Shown: positions 9,649-20,245 of the stretch, in pieces
Position numbering within the stretch: the stretch's first letter is position 1
Layout: each line of letters begins with the position of its first letter
Source of the DNA: Pycnopodia helianthoides
Taxonomy: Eukaryota; Echinodermata; Asteroidea; Forcipulatida; Asteriidae
Direction: 5' to 3'
DNA length: 64,000 nt
Assembly (NCBI GenBank): GCA_032158295.1
Contig: CM063243.1
Coordinates: 9,060,948 to 9,124,947, forward strand
Made by a program: the position numbers and the translations under genes
The notes under the pieces: model-generated
Seen by the model: the letters and a program-made list of their open reading frames with translations, nothing else
Databases searched by the model: none
What the model was told of the DNA's origin: nothing

Positions 9649-10247
9649 AGATGATGACGAAACGCCGGGCGGAGATCGAAGAGGAGATTCAACAACTTCA
9701 GGATGACGGGGAGCAGGATGATGGGAAGGAAATGGAGCATGATGGGAAGGAGTCGGAGGTTAAGGGTAAGACCAAAGAAAAAAAGAGACGGCATAGTAAG
9801 GGTAAGCATGAGGAAAGAGAGCGGAGAAACGGAAAGCATTCCAAGAAGCAGACGGTCAGTGATGACGGTGAGCTGCCGACATCCGAACAGCAAGACAGCG
9901 ACGACGATGCCGACGAAAAAGAAACTTCGGAGGATCGTAAGAAACCTGACATTTCAATGGACGCCGAGAAAGAGTGGGTAGTGAAGGAGGCGTCGGCAGG
10001 TAAGGATGGGGATGCTTCTAAGGAGGTGAACTCCTCCTCGGAGGAAGGGGAGGTTGACAGGACTACTGATGTAGAGGCCGCAAGACCGGAAGAGGGCGGT
10101 GTTGATGCGGAGAGGGACGAGGGGAAAGAGAACGCCGACGAGAAAGTGGCGGAGAGCGAGGAGGACTTCAGAAGTGCCTTGTACAAGGAAGAGGAGTTTG
10201 ACCAGAGAAATGAACTGTCCTGGGAGGAGGAACCCATGGAGCAGTGA
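9649..10247 (+). CDS. PNN: PNN terminal coding exon, acidic tail
   Basis: The acceptor is TTTCCCGCAG. With the split codon the exon reads EMMTKRRAEIEEEIQQLQDD and runs 198 codons to TGA at 10245. It ends the Pinin helix and then becomes a disordered, strongly acidic and lysine-rich tail (KEKKRRHSKG, DSDDDADEKE, SSSEEGEVD) ending EEPMEQ. Vertebrate pinin continues into a long serine/arginine-rich domain; none is visible here. In-window coding is 417 residues, so the protein is probably about 470. By homology pinin is a nuclear protein of the PSAP complex with RNPS1 and SAP18 on the exon junction complex, acting in alternative splicing. Three strong donor-like GGTAAG sequences (near 9765, 9799 and 10000) lie inside this exon. 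Long open frames on the opposite strand are shadows of the acidic codons. Confidence 0.92.
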
Positions 10248-11828
10248 TTTGTTTGGGATGTCGGTGGAATATATACAATGCTGCGTTAAAGATGCTGAGC
10301 TGGCTCTGCAGGAACTCGAGATGTTCAAGTCCTTGTCGTCGTCGAGCACCCCCGAGGCGGTTCTTTACTTTACTTTCTGTTGATACACTCCTATTCTGTG
10401 CCACCTCTAACAGCATTTTCTTTGAAATAACAACCAAACATAAATGCTTCTTTGTTATTTTTCATTGTTTCAAAAGGCAAATGGTCCTGTCCAGAGTCAG
10501 CCTGCTGCCATCAAAAATCTTCAAGTCATTGACTTTGAATCAAAACAAAAACCCCAAATGTATTACGCACCATCTCATTGACATACACCAAATCCAGATT
10601 ACAGCAGAAATTGTCTAAACATTTAATGAATTGGTCGACATCTTCAACAGACGATGACAAAACCAATTACCAAAGCATTTTACAAATCACCCAAATCTAC
10701 GGCAGCACTTCAACTACTACAGCTTGATTTTCTTTACATCTGTTTTATGTTGTCAATGCATTTACAGATACCTCTCAACGCTTTGGGAAAAAATAATTCA
10801 ATAAGAAAAAAGGTCACTTTCATATCTTTGAAGATAAGTTTGTATGATGCACTAGGCTAAGTTGTGAACGGAAAGTGTGCCCTGTGCAGGGTTGTAGATG
10901 ACTCCTTTTGTGGGATGGGGTGTGGTGGGTGTTGGGGGGGGGTGGGTGCAGCATTTATCACAACTATTCTTTCTCTAGAGTGAAGCATCATTTACAGTCA
11001 CAAACAACTTAAACAATACAACTTAGGTTTAACCCTCTCGAAGCTTTGGCTTTTTTTGCAAAATTCTGCCGAGTTTGAAGTGCCTTTAATATTTAAGAGA
11101 TCGAACAAAAAGGGGTTGAGATGCACACTTTAAAACTGGCATGGGTAAACAGCAATGGAACATCAAATTAAGGGAGTCAATTCAAATATAAATACTATTT
11201 TAGATCATTCGGGGTTCAGATTAAAAGAGCTGTTTTAACACCCAAGTTTGCAGAGCACAACAAATCTTGACGAGCACAACTGGTTACCAGCCATAATGAA
11301 TGAATGTTGTTTGTGTCCCAGGTCCCGTGTTATTTTTCCTTTTTGCCAGTTTTCCTATGTAGATGTATCTCTGACAGAAACAGGTTGTCATTTAAAGTAT
11401 TTTGTTATACACATTGTTTGTTATCATGGGCTTTAATTTCATAAAGACGTTAAGCAGAACAGTTTGCTAAGCATTTTTTTTCCGCTAAGCAAAAATTAGC
11501 AGGGAACCAGTTTAAAACATCACATTATGTTGTATTTTGACTGGTAACCTATTCTGGTAAGCAAGATGTCTCTTTGCCAAGCTGTGTTTTGTGTTGAACA
11601 GCTTTAAGAAATTAAACACTGGTCCACTAATAATTTTTTTTTTTAAATAAGCAGTTAAGTTTGCTAATGTGCTCACCATTTACTGCAACTTTGAACTTAA
11701 AGACCTTACTCTAGCACAACAATAATGCATTGACTGATTCCATATTGACACTTCTCACACAACGTGGAATGCCGGTTTGCATAATTTTCGTCTACCGTCT
11801 CCACCATTTTGAGAGTCAATTCCTTTCT

Positions 11829-11863
11829 GGGTGGGGGGGGGGGGCGGGCGGGGGTTAGGGAGG
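11829..11863 (+). repeat. guanine-rich run with quadruplex potential
   Basis: GGGTGGGG, a long G run, GGGCGGGCGGGGG and then TTAGGGAGGG give more than four G-tracts separated by one to three bases. If it is transcribed as part of the PNN 3' UTR it could fold in RNA. The exact G count is unreliable in assemblies. Confidence 0.6.
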
Positions 11864-12564
11864 GCTTACGCACTTGAATGTTTTTTTGGGGAATGCCGTC
11901 TAAATAAATCATGTGTAAGAAAATGGAAACAAAGAAGTTTATAAGGTTTTTAAGCAATGCCTTTAATTAAAAACACTGCAAGTAAATATCTCATCTTTCT
12001 GTCACTATAAACTTGAATTTTAAGAGCCTTTGTTCCCTTTTGTTTTTGTTTTGTTTCTTTTGCACGCCTTCGGGATTATGCGTGTGTGTTTGGTTTTGTA
12101 ATCTGTTAGAGAACACATCATGCATGATATGTCAACTCAAAGCCACAGGTTCTGAAAAGCTCACTGATTTTTGTCTAAAAAAAACCCCAAAACAAACATA
12201 ACAATACAACAACATGGTTAACACATCAAGTTTGCGTCATACATTTTTGCCACACCTTCAAACACATGAATAAAAGTAAAAATGAGGTAACATGTACGGC
12301 TTTTTTGAAAGGTTGTTTGTATTTTCAAAATCACGGCATGGACTTGAACATTCTGGAGAGTTTCTAGAACAGCTACTTTCAAGTTGCAGTAGCATTTAAT
12401 ATTAAATGCTGAACTGTAAAGGTAGGTATGAGTTTTACTTCACTTTTTATGTACTTCCATTTCAGGTTGAAAACATTCTGGGTAACTTCCAATAATTGCA
12501 TGACCTAATAGCACCCGTAACAATACCTTGTGGAGAGTTGTGACGGCTCTCTGAAAAGGCTAGA

Positions 12565-12919
12565 GCCCAATTTCAAGGCTCTGCTAACAGCGGAAATCTG
12601 AGCTTACAGTTCATAGAACCATGCTTTAAAGGGCGCAGTAAGCGCAGATATCCGCATTAAGGAGAGCCATGAAATGAGACCCAGGGCCCAGTTTCATGGC
12701 TCTGCTTACCGTGTTATTCTGAGCTTACAGGTTTCGTGTCGAGCTTCTAAGCTAGTTGTGTAAGCAAAGAATGTTTTGTAAACAGGAAGTCTGCACTGGC
12801 CTAATTCGCAATTCCCTGTTAACCTGTGAATTAGGACCATGTTAAGCGTGGAGTGTCCTGCTACTGTAAGCGTGAAATTGTTGCTTATGGTTTAATAGCA
12901 GAGCCATGAGCTTGGGCCC
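12565..12919. repeat. two adjacent fold-back repeats, GGGCCCAGTTTCATGGCTCT family
   Basis: The second copy (12684-12919) has inverted ends: GGGCCCAGTTTCATGGCTCT and AGAGCCATGAGCTTGGGCCC. The first (12565-12680) runs from GAGCCCAATTTCAAGGCTCT to AGAGCCATGAAATGAGACCC. Both contain GAGCTTACAG and TAAGCG blocks. They abut head to tail, either from nested insertion or duplication. Confidence 0.8.
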
Positions 12920-14296
12920 TGACAGTGTTGTTGTTTCAATCATTGTAAATGCTTAAACGTCATTTGGACCTCTCTGAATTAGATTTCCGACATGCAAAGT
13001 TTCAATTTCTTTATTTACCATGTCACTTGTGCTTTGTAGTTTTAAATACATTTTCAGGCAAGACAATAAACTCATCTTTACATCTATTTATACCATATCT
13101 AATTGGACAGAATATTGTGCTGGCTTGAGAAATTTGTGGGTTTTTGTGGGATTCGATTGTCAGTTTTTCTTCATTGATCAGTTTTCAGTCCAGATTTTTA
13201 ACAATCAAAGTGGTGCCAGAACCCGAACCTTCAAAGTTAATCCAATTTTTTCAAGGAAGTAAAATGAGTAAGAGGTACTGTACTCATTGATTGAGAGAAA
13301 ATTGCTGCATTACTCAAAGTTTGTAGATAGTACAGGGCACAAATGGAAGAACACAAAATCAGTCAGAAATATCTCAAAGGATGGCACTTTTTAAGATATA
13401 ATTGTTTGAAATGAGTTTTCAATAAATCAGAATATTTTCAATGTTGTTCCATCCAGAAGATATTTTTGCCCACTGTTGTTGTTGGAAACTAGGCACTTTG
13501 TTTATATAATCTGCTGTTTTACCAACTTGTTGGGATAAATGGAGAAAGCTGTTGGACCAATGGGAGATTGTTTAGGACACTAGGTGGCAGCAGACTTACA
13601 CATAAGTCCATTATTCTTGGGAATGTGTGCACGCCCAGACTGCGTGAACGATGGAAGTTTACCTGGTATATTTGCTGCCACCTAGCATTAACAAATCTCC
13701 AATTTGAAAACATGTAGTGTAGACAGCATCCTTGCGAACAGACAGTTTTGTTAAAACATCACCTTTAAAAAAATACTTTCTGTTGAATTGACATGATAAA
13801 TGGACCATGTGAAATGAGACATGGTGTGAAACTTGGCCTGATTTTCTACAGCCACTTTCTAAAGCAATTGATAGATTTTGAAGTTAAGTTTTGTCCTCTC
13901 TTCAGTAACCTCTTCACCACTTCTGGCTTACCTTTGGTATCCTTGTATTTTTATTTGTTGTGAATATTTACATGAACTTAATGGAGAAAAGCAGCAACAG
14001 AAGGGCAATATTTCACTTTGAACATGTTTTGCATTTATTTACAGTTGATTTAAAGAACCAGGATTGTGTGCAGCACTGTATAAATTTGACAAACACTTAA
14101 TCAGCCGTATTCCGAATAATGTATTGTCCATTTTAAAGAATTGTAGAGAACGAGAATGTATTACTATGTCCTAATGGAGTTATAATAAGATACATAGCAT
14201 GTGTAGAGTAACTGAATAAGCTAAAATGCTTAATAGAAAGCCAATGGGTGGAAATCTAATGAGATCAAAGCAGAGCAGTGGGACGGTGATGTTGTC

Positions 14297-14490
14297 AAAG
14301 CTTCCAACTCTCCCCAATTCTGAAGAAAGTTCCCTGAAAATAAACCAATCTTTCCATGTTCTGATGAACAAAGTTGAAAATCTCCCCGATTATGGAAAAC
14401 TTTTTCCCTATTATGTTGAATGTAATTTTAAATATGGTTGTTGTACAAAATCTCCCTGATTGCAAGACGAAAAATGTTGGCAGCTCTGCC
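14297..14490 (+). mobile_element. MITE-like element, TTGGCAGCTCTG termini
   Basis: It shares CTGAAAATAA, TCTTTCC, TTCTGATGAACAAA, AATCTCCC and GATTATGGAAA blocks in order with 31778-31984. The termini of the two copies together are CAGAGCTGCCAACTCT and ATGTTGGCAGCTCTG, which are inverted. The open frames here (14226-14525) only reflect the repeat. Confidence 0.7.
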
Positions 14491-15382
14491 TTTTTCACAC
14501 AGTCACAGTTGGCATGAAAAAACACTTAACTTCACGCTAAATATTGTATTTGTTTTTTTAAACATTGTAAACAAATAAATGTCTTTGCAAGAAGTGTTGT
14601 CCCTTCTCTTTATAGTACAGTATGTGGAAGACATAGTTTTGCAGACGTTCCAACACCATCATACCATACGATTTGCATTAGAGTTGTCGGTTGTCAAATA
14701 TTTGTTTGATGTTTCCTTGTGGAATTCAGGTGAAGCAATAAGACCTAGTTGCATTATTACCCTGATGAAGCATGAATGCACTTTACCATAATGAACAGAA
14801 TTTTCCAGTCGCCCGGGTGTTGAGAGGGATAGTAGCAGTGTTTCTTGGGGAGGGTACAATTGCCTCAATCCTCTAGTTTCAAGAAATATGCATTGCCAGT
14901 CAATCTTCGTTGTAAAGAAGTTCTGCTTATAAAGAGTACATTCTGAATCTCATTTCTGTTTTGTGTTTCTTTGTTTTGCTGTCCTCTTATAACAACGATC
15001 CAGTTATAAAGAGGTAGTTTGCCAAGTTCCAGCGATCTTATTATAACGAGAGTTGACTGTATGCATTACATGTGGTACAATATTCATTGAGTTTTGAAGA
15101 GTGATTTTGTGCCGATGCAAGACACAAATATTACCACCCTTAGAAAAATCGTCACAAGGATTTCAATATTCTTTAAAAAAAAAATACGTTAAAGTAATGT
15201 AAGGTTTTTTTAATTTGGAAAATTGTTGTTCAGTCAATATTTTCCTCAATGATGTGGGTAAACATTCCTTGGAATGATTGGCACCAGCAACGATTTTACA
15301 TCAATTAATTTGTCTAGTAACTAATGTCATAAATGTTAAATAAAATGTTGACTCCAGACCATGGCTTGGTCTCTGACTACAG

Positions 15383-15491
15383 GTTGTACTCGATCATTGA
15401 AGCCCAAGGTGCCGACCCAGCCAAGTTCTGGAAAAGCCCTGGGTTGTTTCCAATACTGTACCATATCGTCAATATGAGCCAGGGCTCTTAA
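15383..15491 (+). CDS. unidentified possible terminal coding exon
   Basis: An acceptor-like TCTCTGACTACAG is followed by an open frame LYSIIEAQGADPAKFWKSPG then LFPILYHIVNMSQGS and a TAA stop. Third positions are G/C-rich against an AT-rich background, the peptide composition is natural, and AATAAA follows 178 bp after the stop (15669). These are the marks of a last exon with a short 3' UTR. I do not recognise the protein, and I find no matching upstream exon in this window. Upstream of the acceptor the same frame stays open back to an ATG at 15333. It may be a real exon of an unknown gene, an alternative 3' end, or a retrocopy remnant. Confidence 0.3.
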
Positions 15492-15668
15492 TATTCCAAT
15501 GGAGAAAACGAAAACGTGTGAATAATTTTATTTTACTATTGTGGTTGAAATATTTTAGTATTGTTTTTTTTCTTTATACATGGAAATATTGTTTTATCTG
15601 GCCGTTTGAATACTGTGTGATATTGTTGTTATTTTTTACATGTATGGTGTTTCAAAATTTCATAGCAA

Positions 15669-15674
15669 AATAAA
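15669..15674 (+). terminator. candidate polyadenylation signal AATAAA
   Basis: AATAAA lies 178 bp after the stop of the possible exon 15383-15491 and follows a T-rich stretch. It could end that transcript or a very long PNN 3' UTR. Confidence 0.35.
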
Positions 15675-15856
15675 TCAATCACATAATACAGTTACAGTTT
15701 CGTTTGTAATAATCTTGTCTTTATTTTGATATGGTAAGTACTACGTAAAAAAATACTGAAGCTAAATTATACTATCGCTTATTTTCAGGGTACATGTGCG
15801 ATGATACTATTTGGTATTGGCTTCTACACCGTTGGTTTTAAAACACTAATCAGTTC

Positions 15857-15945
15857 TTCCCGAGTTGCGTGGAAGAAATCCACAGGCATATTACTCGGGT
15901 GGGATTCGAACCCACGACCTTTGCCATTTGACAATCTGTACTATG
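15857..15945 (-). mobile_element. tRNA-derived SINE fragment, family D
   Basis: The + strand reads CCACAGGCATATTACTCGGG, then TGGGATTCGAACCCACGACC. On the minus strand that is a B-box (GGTTCGAATCC type) followed by CCACCCGAGTAATATGCCTG. The same sequence occurs at 18662-18756. Only the 3' part of the tRNA-like head remains. Confidence 0.65.
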
Positions 15946-16102
15946 ATACAGGCACACACTTTAACATCTAAAGCATTCACCAGGCTTTTGAATTTGGTAA
16001 ATGCAACTATGGCTGATAAAAAAAAATTCTGCGTTGTGCTTTGGAGTTTTCCCCATATCTGCACTAAATGTTCCTACATTGATTTGTACTTGGACAAAGC
16101 GA

Positions 16103-16330
16103 GTGTGAAGCAAAGCTTATGTTGTATACTTAGTTTTGTGGTAACACCATGTGTTTATATCTACTTTGCTTTGTAGATTTGCTCTTTGAGAACTTGTCTT
16201 GTTGTTAATTCTACTGCCGCAGAATAGATTTAGGAATTCTGTTGACTACTTGGTTCTGAAAAGAACTGTCCTGCTTATTAAAAACTACCTGGGCGGCAGG
16301 TAGGATATCGGCCGGGACTACTACTTTTGC
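16103..16330 (+). mobile_element. SINE-like repeat, family A
   Basis: This is the best + strand copy: GTGGTAACACCATGTGTTTA, TATCTACTTTGCTTTGTAG, TTCTGAAAAGAACTGTCCTG, CTTATTAAAAACTACCTGGG and then a GGACTACTACTTTTGC end. It matches the minus-strand copy at 2452-2640 block by block. Confidence 0.7.
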
Positions 16331-16374
16331 TTAGTGGATTGAGGGGACTTCTCGTTATTAACTTCACTACCATG

Positions 16375-16440
16375 GAGTGAGTTCTTAATTGGTCTCAACT
16401 GTTCGACTAGCCTGCTCTAGTCATCTTCAGGAGACTGATG
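16375..16440 (-). other. CTCCTGAAGATGA / GTCGAACAGTT motif
   Basis: Read on the minus strand: CTCCTGAAGATGACTAGAGC, then AGGCTAGTCGAACAGTTGAG. GACTAGAGC and GCTAGTC can pair as a small stem. Related motifs occur at 35054-35095 (+) and 62160-62207 (-). Similar sequence is, from memory, common at the ends of metazoan retroelements. Confidence 0.45.
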
Positions 16441-16539
16441 TTGTCAACAAGAAAAAGCAGACCAAACGAATCAAAAGAATCTTCCAGACTCGAAAAGTGA
16501 TAACCAAATAAACCTTATCTTTTGCACACACTGGGGATC

Positions 16540-16768
16540 AGGTTGTTTCAGCGGTTTGTTTCCCTGCCTTTCAGATCTGTGGACCCCGGTTCCAATCCCT
16601 CTATAGACTGGAGTCTTGCTTGTTGATTTCAGTCCCTACCTGGTTGCCTGGGTTTTCCCCATTGGGTTTTCCTCCCACATCTAAAACTGAACATTTCTTC
16701 TCGCTTCCTATTCATCCTGTTATTGGCACTAATTGTACTGTTGGATGTGTAAACAAAATAAAGCAGCA
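16540..16768 (+). mobile_element. tRNA-derived SINE, family C
   Basis: The head CTGTGGACCCCGGTTCCAAT, the body GGGTTTTCCCCATTGGGTT, TTTTCCTCCCACATCTAAAA and the tail TTGGATGTGTAAACAAAATA match 4505-4755 throughout. It lies just downstream of the ACTMAP polyA signal, on the opposite strand. Confidence 0.78.
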
Positions 16769-16828
16769 CTGAATCTTCTGTCCCCCTAAAATTTTTCTCT
16801 TTTACACAACATTTACATGTATTAAGCT

Positions 16829-16834
16829 TTTATT
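16829..16834 (-). terminator. ACTMAP: ACTMAP polyadenylation signal
   Basis: TTTATT on the + strand is AATAAA on the minus strand, about 50 bases after the ACTMAP stop codon. It gives a compact 3' UTR that ends before the neighbouring SINE. Confidence 0.65.
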
Positions 16835-16884
16835 CTTTGAAAATATCCCAAGTCTTTGGCAAGAGTTCTCCTTCCTCCATCCCT

Positions 16885-17236
16885 TCAAGGTCTTATTAGA
16901 ACAACCTGATTGCACAACCCTGCCTGTATACTGCCCTCTGGGATCACAAACGAGTCAATCTCGCCAGTAATGTTACTACCGAGTTCGACCAAGTTGGAGT
17001 TGCTGTCCGCCAGAACGGAATACTCCCACGGGTGGACGTGAGTGCTCTTGCCCTGCCTGGCAAGGACGTACACGTTGGAGATCGACAGTCATCAAGGACT
17101 GAGCGGACAACTTGGCTGCAGGTCATCTGGGCCTCGGGGTCGGCCATGTGGTAGAGGTTCGGTTTAACCGAGTCCTGTTGCCACGATGGCGAATGTAGAT
17201 CGGACAAGATGTGTTGGTTACCTTGGAGAACAAACC
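16885..17236 (-). CDS. ACTMAP: ACTMAP terminal exon, contains a reading-frame break
   Basis: The acceptor TACTTTGTAG is in phase with the previous exon and gives TGFVLQGNQHILSDL through to SQVVRSVLDD. Homology then continues in another frame as LSISNVYVLARQGKSTHVHP, then WEYSVLADSNSNL, ending GSIQAGLCNQVVLIRP and TGA at 16885. Human C19orf54 has YLLSKQGKSWHYQLWDYDQ and GGVRAGLCGQALLLTP there. The second frame has two TGA codons just before LSISN, and no AG lies between them and the homology, so an intron cannot explain the switch. One base appears to be missing between about 17091 and 17077. As written the product would end in about 50 unrelated residues. The cause may be an assembly error, a variant or real decay. 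Confidence 0.85.
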
Positions 17237-17999
17237 CTACAAAGTACAAAATATGCATAAAGTAATTACCAATCGGTTGGGATTAAAAAATGATTAAGGG
17301 CTTAACTATTTTAAGTATGTTGTGTGACTTACTGGCAAGGTGAAAATAGTGGTGGTTTAATTATCAACAGTGATGTATATACTGGTATTAAAAGCGTCCT
17401 CGAACAGGCTGGTCCTGGAGAGAGCGCAGTATAAATTCAATAAATTATTCAGGCATGCAACTTTTCCTCGGATCAGCTCATTTCCTCTTTTTTATTTTCA
17501 GTTTTTACCATTCAAAATTGAAAAAATACTGTACAAAATCATAGAAATTTTGTAATTTCCTCTTTTTTTGGTGAAGTTACAGTTGCATGCCTGATTATTA
17601 GTATTATTATTATTACGCTTCAAGAGCCAAAACCAATTGGGACACAGTGGTCCTTTCTCTCTATGGTTAGGATGATCGTTACCTTTTCCACACTATGTAT
17701 TTTTCTGGGTAAGATCTTTGTCTTCAAGCAGTGTTGTCTTGGTCTCAGTCTTGGACTGACAAAGTCTTAAAACTAAGTACACTTTCGTACATCATAATAA
17801 TCTTGATTGGACGTGTGTTACGTCTCCTCTACAGTGTATGTATAATGCAATGAATTCAAAATGGGACCTAAAAAGCTTTACGTCCCATTAAGTACATGTA
17901 AATATGCCATTGGGCTTTTCAGTTGAATAATTGGGTGTGCTTTTGCAATATGCCTACACACAAATGACAGTACTAACAAATATTTAATAATAATAACAC

Positions 18000-18325
18000 G
18001 CCGTTCTTATAACGCGTACAGTAGCTAGATCGAGAACTTTACAACATTATTATCCCTGTTCATCAGGCATACTTAGACCATTTCTCAAACTTTCTCAACT
18101 CCCTTGGGGAGCATACAAACCCAAATTGCTTATATTGGGGGTTAACCCAACACAATGCTGTCTCGGCCCTCTCAGGTCCCCATTTGTACACCTAGGTTAG
18201 GAGAAGTAATTATGGTTGAGTGGCCTCCTCAAGGACACAAGTGTCCTGATCGGAAATCAAACCCACACTCTAATAGTTGAGCAATTAGAACTCGAGTCCA
18301 ATGCACTCAACCACTCGGCCATGAC
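18000..18325 (-). mobile_element. tRNA-Leu/Ser-like SINE, family E
   Basis: On the minus strand it starts near GTCATGGCCGAGTGGTTGAG (a tRNA-Leu/Ser-type D arm). Next come GGGTTTGATTTCC (B-box-like), then GACACTTGTGTCCTTGAGG and CTTCTCCTAACCTAGGTGTA. The same order is seen at 21758-22063. The tRNA head plus a GTCCTTGAG body points to a SINE. Confidence 0.75.
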
Positions 18326-18661
18326 TTTGGTGTAAAACTGTTCATCAAAATATTTACCTGTATGGATTTAGTGGAAGCGGTCATTTTGACTGGTGGCACC
18401 CTTTTTGCCTATAGCTGATAGACTCTATGGACAAGTATGCCATTTTCTGGTCTGTTTATCCATTGTTCTCCATTGTTTGGCCCGTGTTTTTATACCACAT
18501 CTGTTAGATTTGTATCTGTCACATTTGGTTACAAACCAAACAGTCGCAACCTACTACGTTAGTAAAGTAGATGTTAGTTTTGCATCAGGGATAAAGAATT
18601 TTATTTGTTTCTTTTGCCCTTACACCGATGTGTGTCTATACTTTCCCTTGTTCTGTGAAAA

Positions 18662-18840
18662 CAAATCCACAGGCATATCATTCGGGTGGGATTCGAACCG
18701 ACGACCTTTGCCATGCTAGAGCAGACCTCTTGCCACTAAACCACTGAGCTCGCTAGAGGCAGTTGGAATCCTACCTGTATATTTTAGCTGCTAGCTCGGG
18801 TGGTCTAATCCCACCCGAGTGATATGCCTGTGGATTTTGT
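18662..18840. repeat. inverted pair of family D SINE ends
   Basis: The left arm AATCCACAGGCATATCATTC, continuing GGGTGGGATT, is matched by the right arm AATCCCACCCGAGTGATATG, continuing CCTGTGGATT, with about two mismatches in 30 bp. Next to the left arm, on the minus strand, is a full tRNA-like head (AGCTCAGTGGTTTAGTGGC and GGTTCGAATCCCACCCG). The right copy lacks the tRNA head. Confidence 0.8.
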
Positions 18841-18953
18841 TTACAGAACTCGGGGAAAGTACCGACTATACAGTGCTTAACACACATTAGTGTAAGGGCA
18901 AACAAACAAATGATACTACGTTAGTGTGTACTGTTTTTCTGTGTTAATCTCAC

Positions 18954-19024
18954 CTGTTAAAACAGCCCAGTGAGCTTTGTGGCCCCTCTTGCAACATGGT
19001 TCACAATTACCGTCTTTGTCGTAA
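18954..19024 (-). CDS. ACTMAP: ACTMAP exon with catalytic histidine
   Basis: The acceptor AGCAAAG and donor GTGAGA bound 71 bp. It completes Pro and reads YDKDGNCEPCCKRGHKAHWA then VLT plus one base. Human C19orf54 has YDEDFNHEPCQRKGHKAHWA. The His of AHWA is the predicted active-site histidine of this C39-like cysteine protease. The phase fits exons on both sides. Confidence 0.93.
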
Positions 19025-19747
19025 CTTTGCTAATTAAAGAAAAAAACATCAATCTGATATTCTACATGTAGACAAAACTACATAGAAAAGCTACTTAATA
19101 TTTTGGTGTGGATATTTTTTGTTCGTTTATCAATCCGTATAATCTATGCCATGATTTTGCTGAATTCATTAACATTTAAAAAACGAAGAAAAGATACCTA
19201 GCTTGGAAACGTGAGAAACTAACAAATTTGGACATGACTTGTACTACAAGTATGACCTTTCTTGGAGGAACTTGGTCAAATCCTGCAACTGTCGATGACG
19301 ATGGCCATTGGCCAATGGCCATAATTGGCATTTTGGTACAAACTGCTAAGCTTGCCACCTTTTGTCCAATTAGAACATGGAGGTTTTTACACAGTGAGTA
19401 TATTGACACCCCTTCCAAAGATTCTGCCTTTTGATTGGTTTAGAGCATGTCACATGATATTTTTGACTAGAAATCCATGCGAACGTGACACGCTATACTA
19501 GCAGCAAACAAAGTACATTACCTGTGGCAACTAATGTACTAAACCCATACCAACCAATGTACTATACCCATGGCAACCAATGTACTATACCCAGCTTCTG
19601 GGTACCTACAATATACGTATGGATATTATAAAGCAAATTTTGAGTGCTTTTACTCGTGCTATGGTTAAAACTGCAATTCCCTTGGTGATCCCCGCAGCAG
19701 TTCATTTTTCCGAGGCTTTGCATATGTTCATTGTAAAAAAAGGATAC

Positions 19748-19874
19748 GGTACTAGGACTGGCCAGCCATTGGCTAAGTGGCTGATGATGTCATGGCGATT
19801 GTCCACCATATTCCCACTGACAACCTTTCCACTGACTTTGGAGACATGACAGGCCAACTCCAGCATATTTCTAG
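19748..19874 (-). CDS. ACTMAP: ACTMAP exon, ARNMLELA to GWPVLVP
   Basis: The acceptor ATTGTCTACAG and donor GTATCC bound 127 bp. It reads RNMLELACHVSKVSGKVVSG, then NMVDNRHDIISHLANGWPVL. It aligns with ADMGRLAQEVLGCQAKLLSG and LVLQHLVTGHPLLIPY of the human protein. Splice phases 1 and 2 fit exactly. The in-frame Met upstream (19884) is intronic. Confidence 0.93.
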
Positions 19875-20245
19875 CTGTAGACAATCAATGAAATAGTTCA
19901 TTATTGAAATCAACATCTTTTGTCACCATAAAGGAAACTCAATAGGTATCTTGTACACTTACGTATCTGAATTGGCGGCTATGACTGTTGCCAAGGATGT
20001 CCCATACTTTTCATCTTTGACCGTATTTGAGTTGACAATTTTTCTGTGGGGGATTGCGATTGAACTGTGTAATAGAGCTTTTAGGTTGAGACAAATCAAC
20101 TTTTTAAATCTTTAATTACCAATCCCGTTTGCTGTTGATTTGTCTGTAATGTTGTGTTGACATTGTAAACATCACAGGTGAAGTAAACTGTCAATATTAT
20201 TTGAAAAAAAAAAATTAAAATTAGGAAACAAAAACGATGGTTTAC

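Larger units (their letters stand above)
10248..15332 (+). other. PNN 3' UTR and downstream intergenic region
   Basis: No convincing coding sequence follows the PNN stop. AATAAA occurs near 11903, 12269, 13064, 13421 and 14574, so the true 3' end cannot be set from sequence. The stretch holds a guanine-rich run (11829-11863), GGGCCC-type fold-backs (a weak one at about 11437-11610, clear ones at 12565-12919) and a TIR element at 14297-14490. Confidence 0.6.
17237..18953 (-). other. ACTMAP intron with SINE copies
   Basis: This intron carries a tRNA-like SINE (18000-18325) and a SINE inverted pair (18662-18840), plus AT-rich filler near 17500-17650. The open frame at 18393-18719 runs into the SINE (NRRPLPC tail) and is not a gene. 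Confidence 0.7.

Noticed and set aside
9698..10237. 179-residue serine-rich open frame on the minus strand
   Set aside because: It is the antisense of the Glu/Lys/Asp-rich PNN tail; GAG/GAA codons read backward give Ser/Leu/Phe. There is no independent evidence.
19966..20060. Possible extra ACTMAP exon (KDEKYGTSLATVIAANSD, donor GTAAGT)
   Set aside because: The peptide looks natural and the donor is strong, but the exons on either side join directly with correct phase and continuous homology, and this piece would break the phase.
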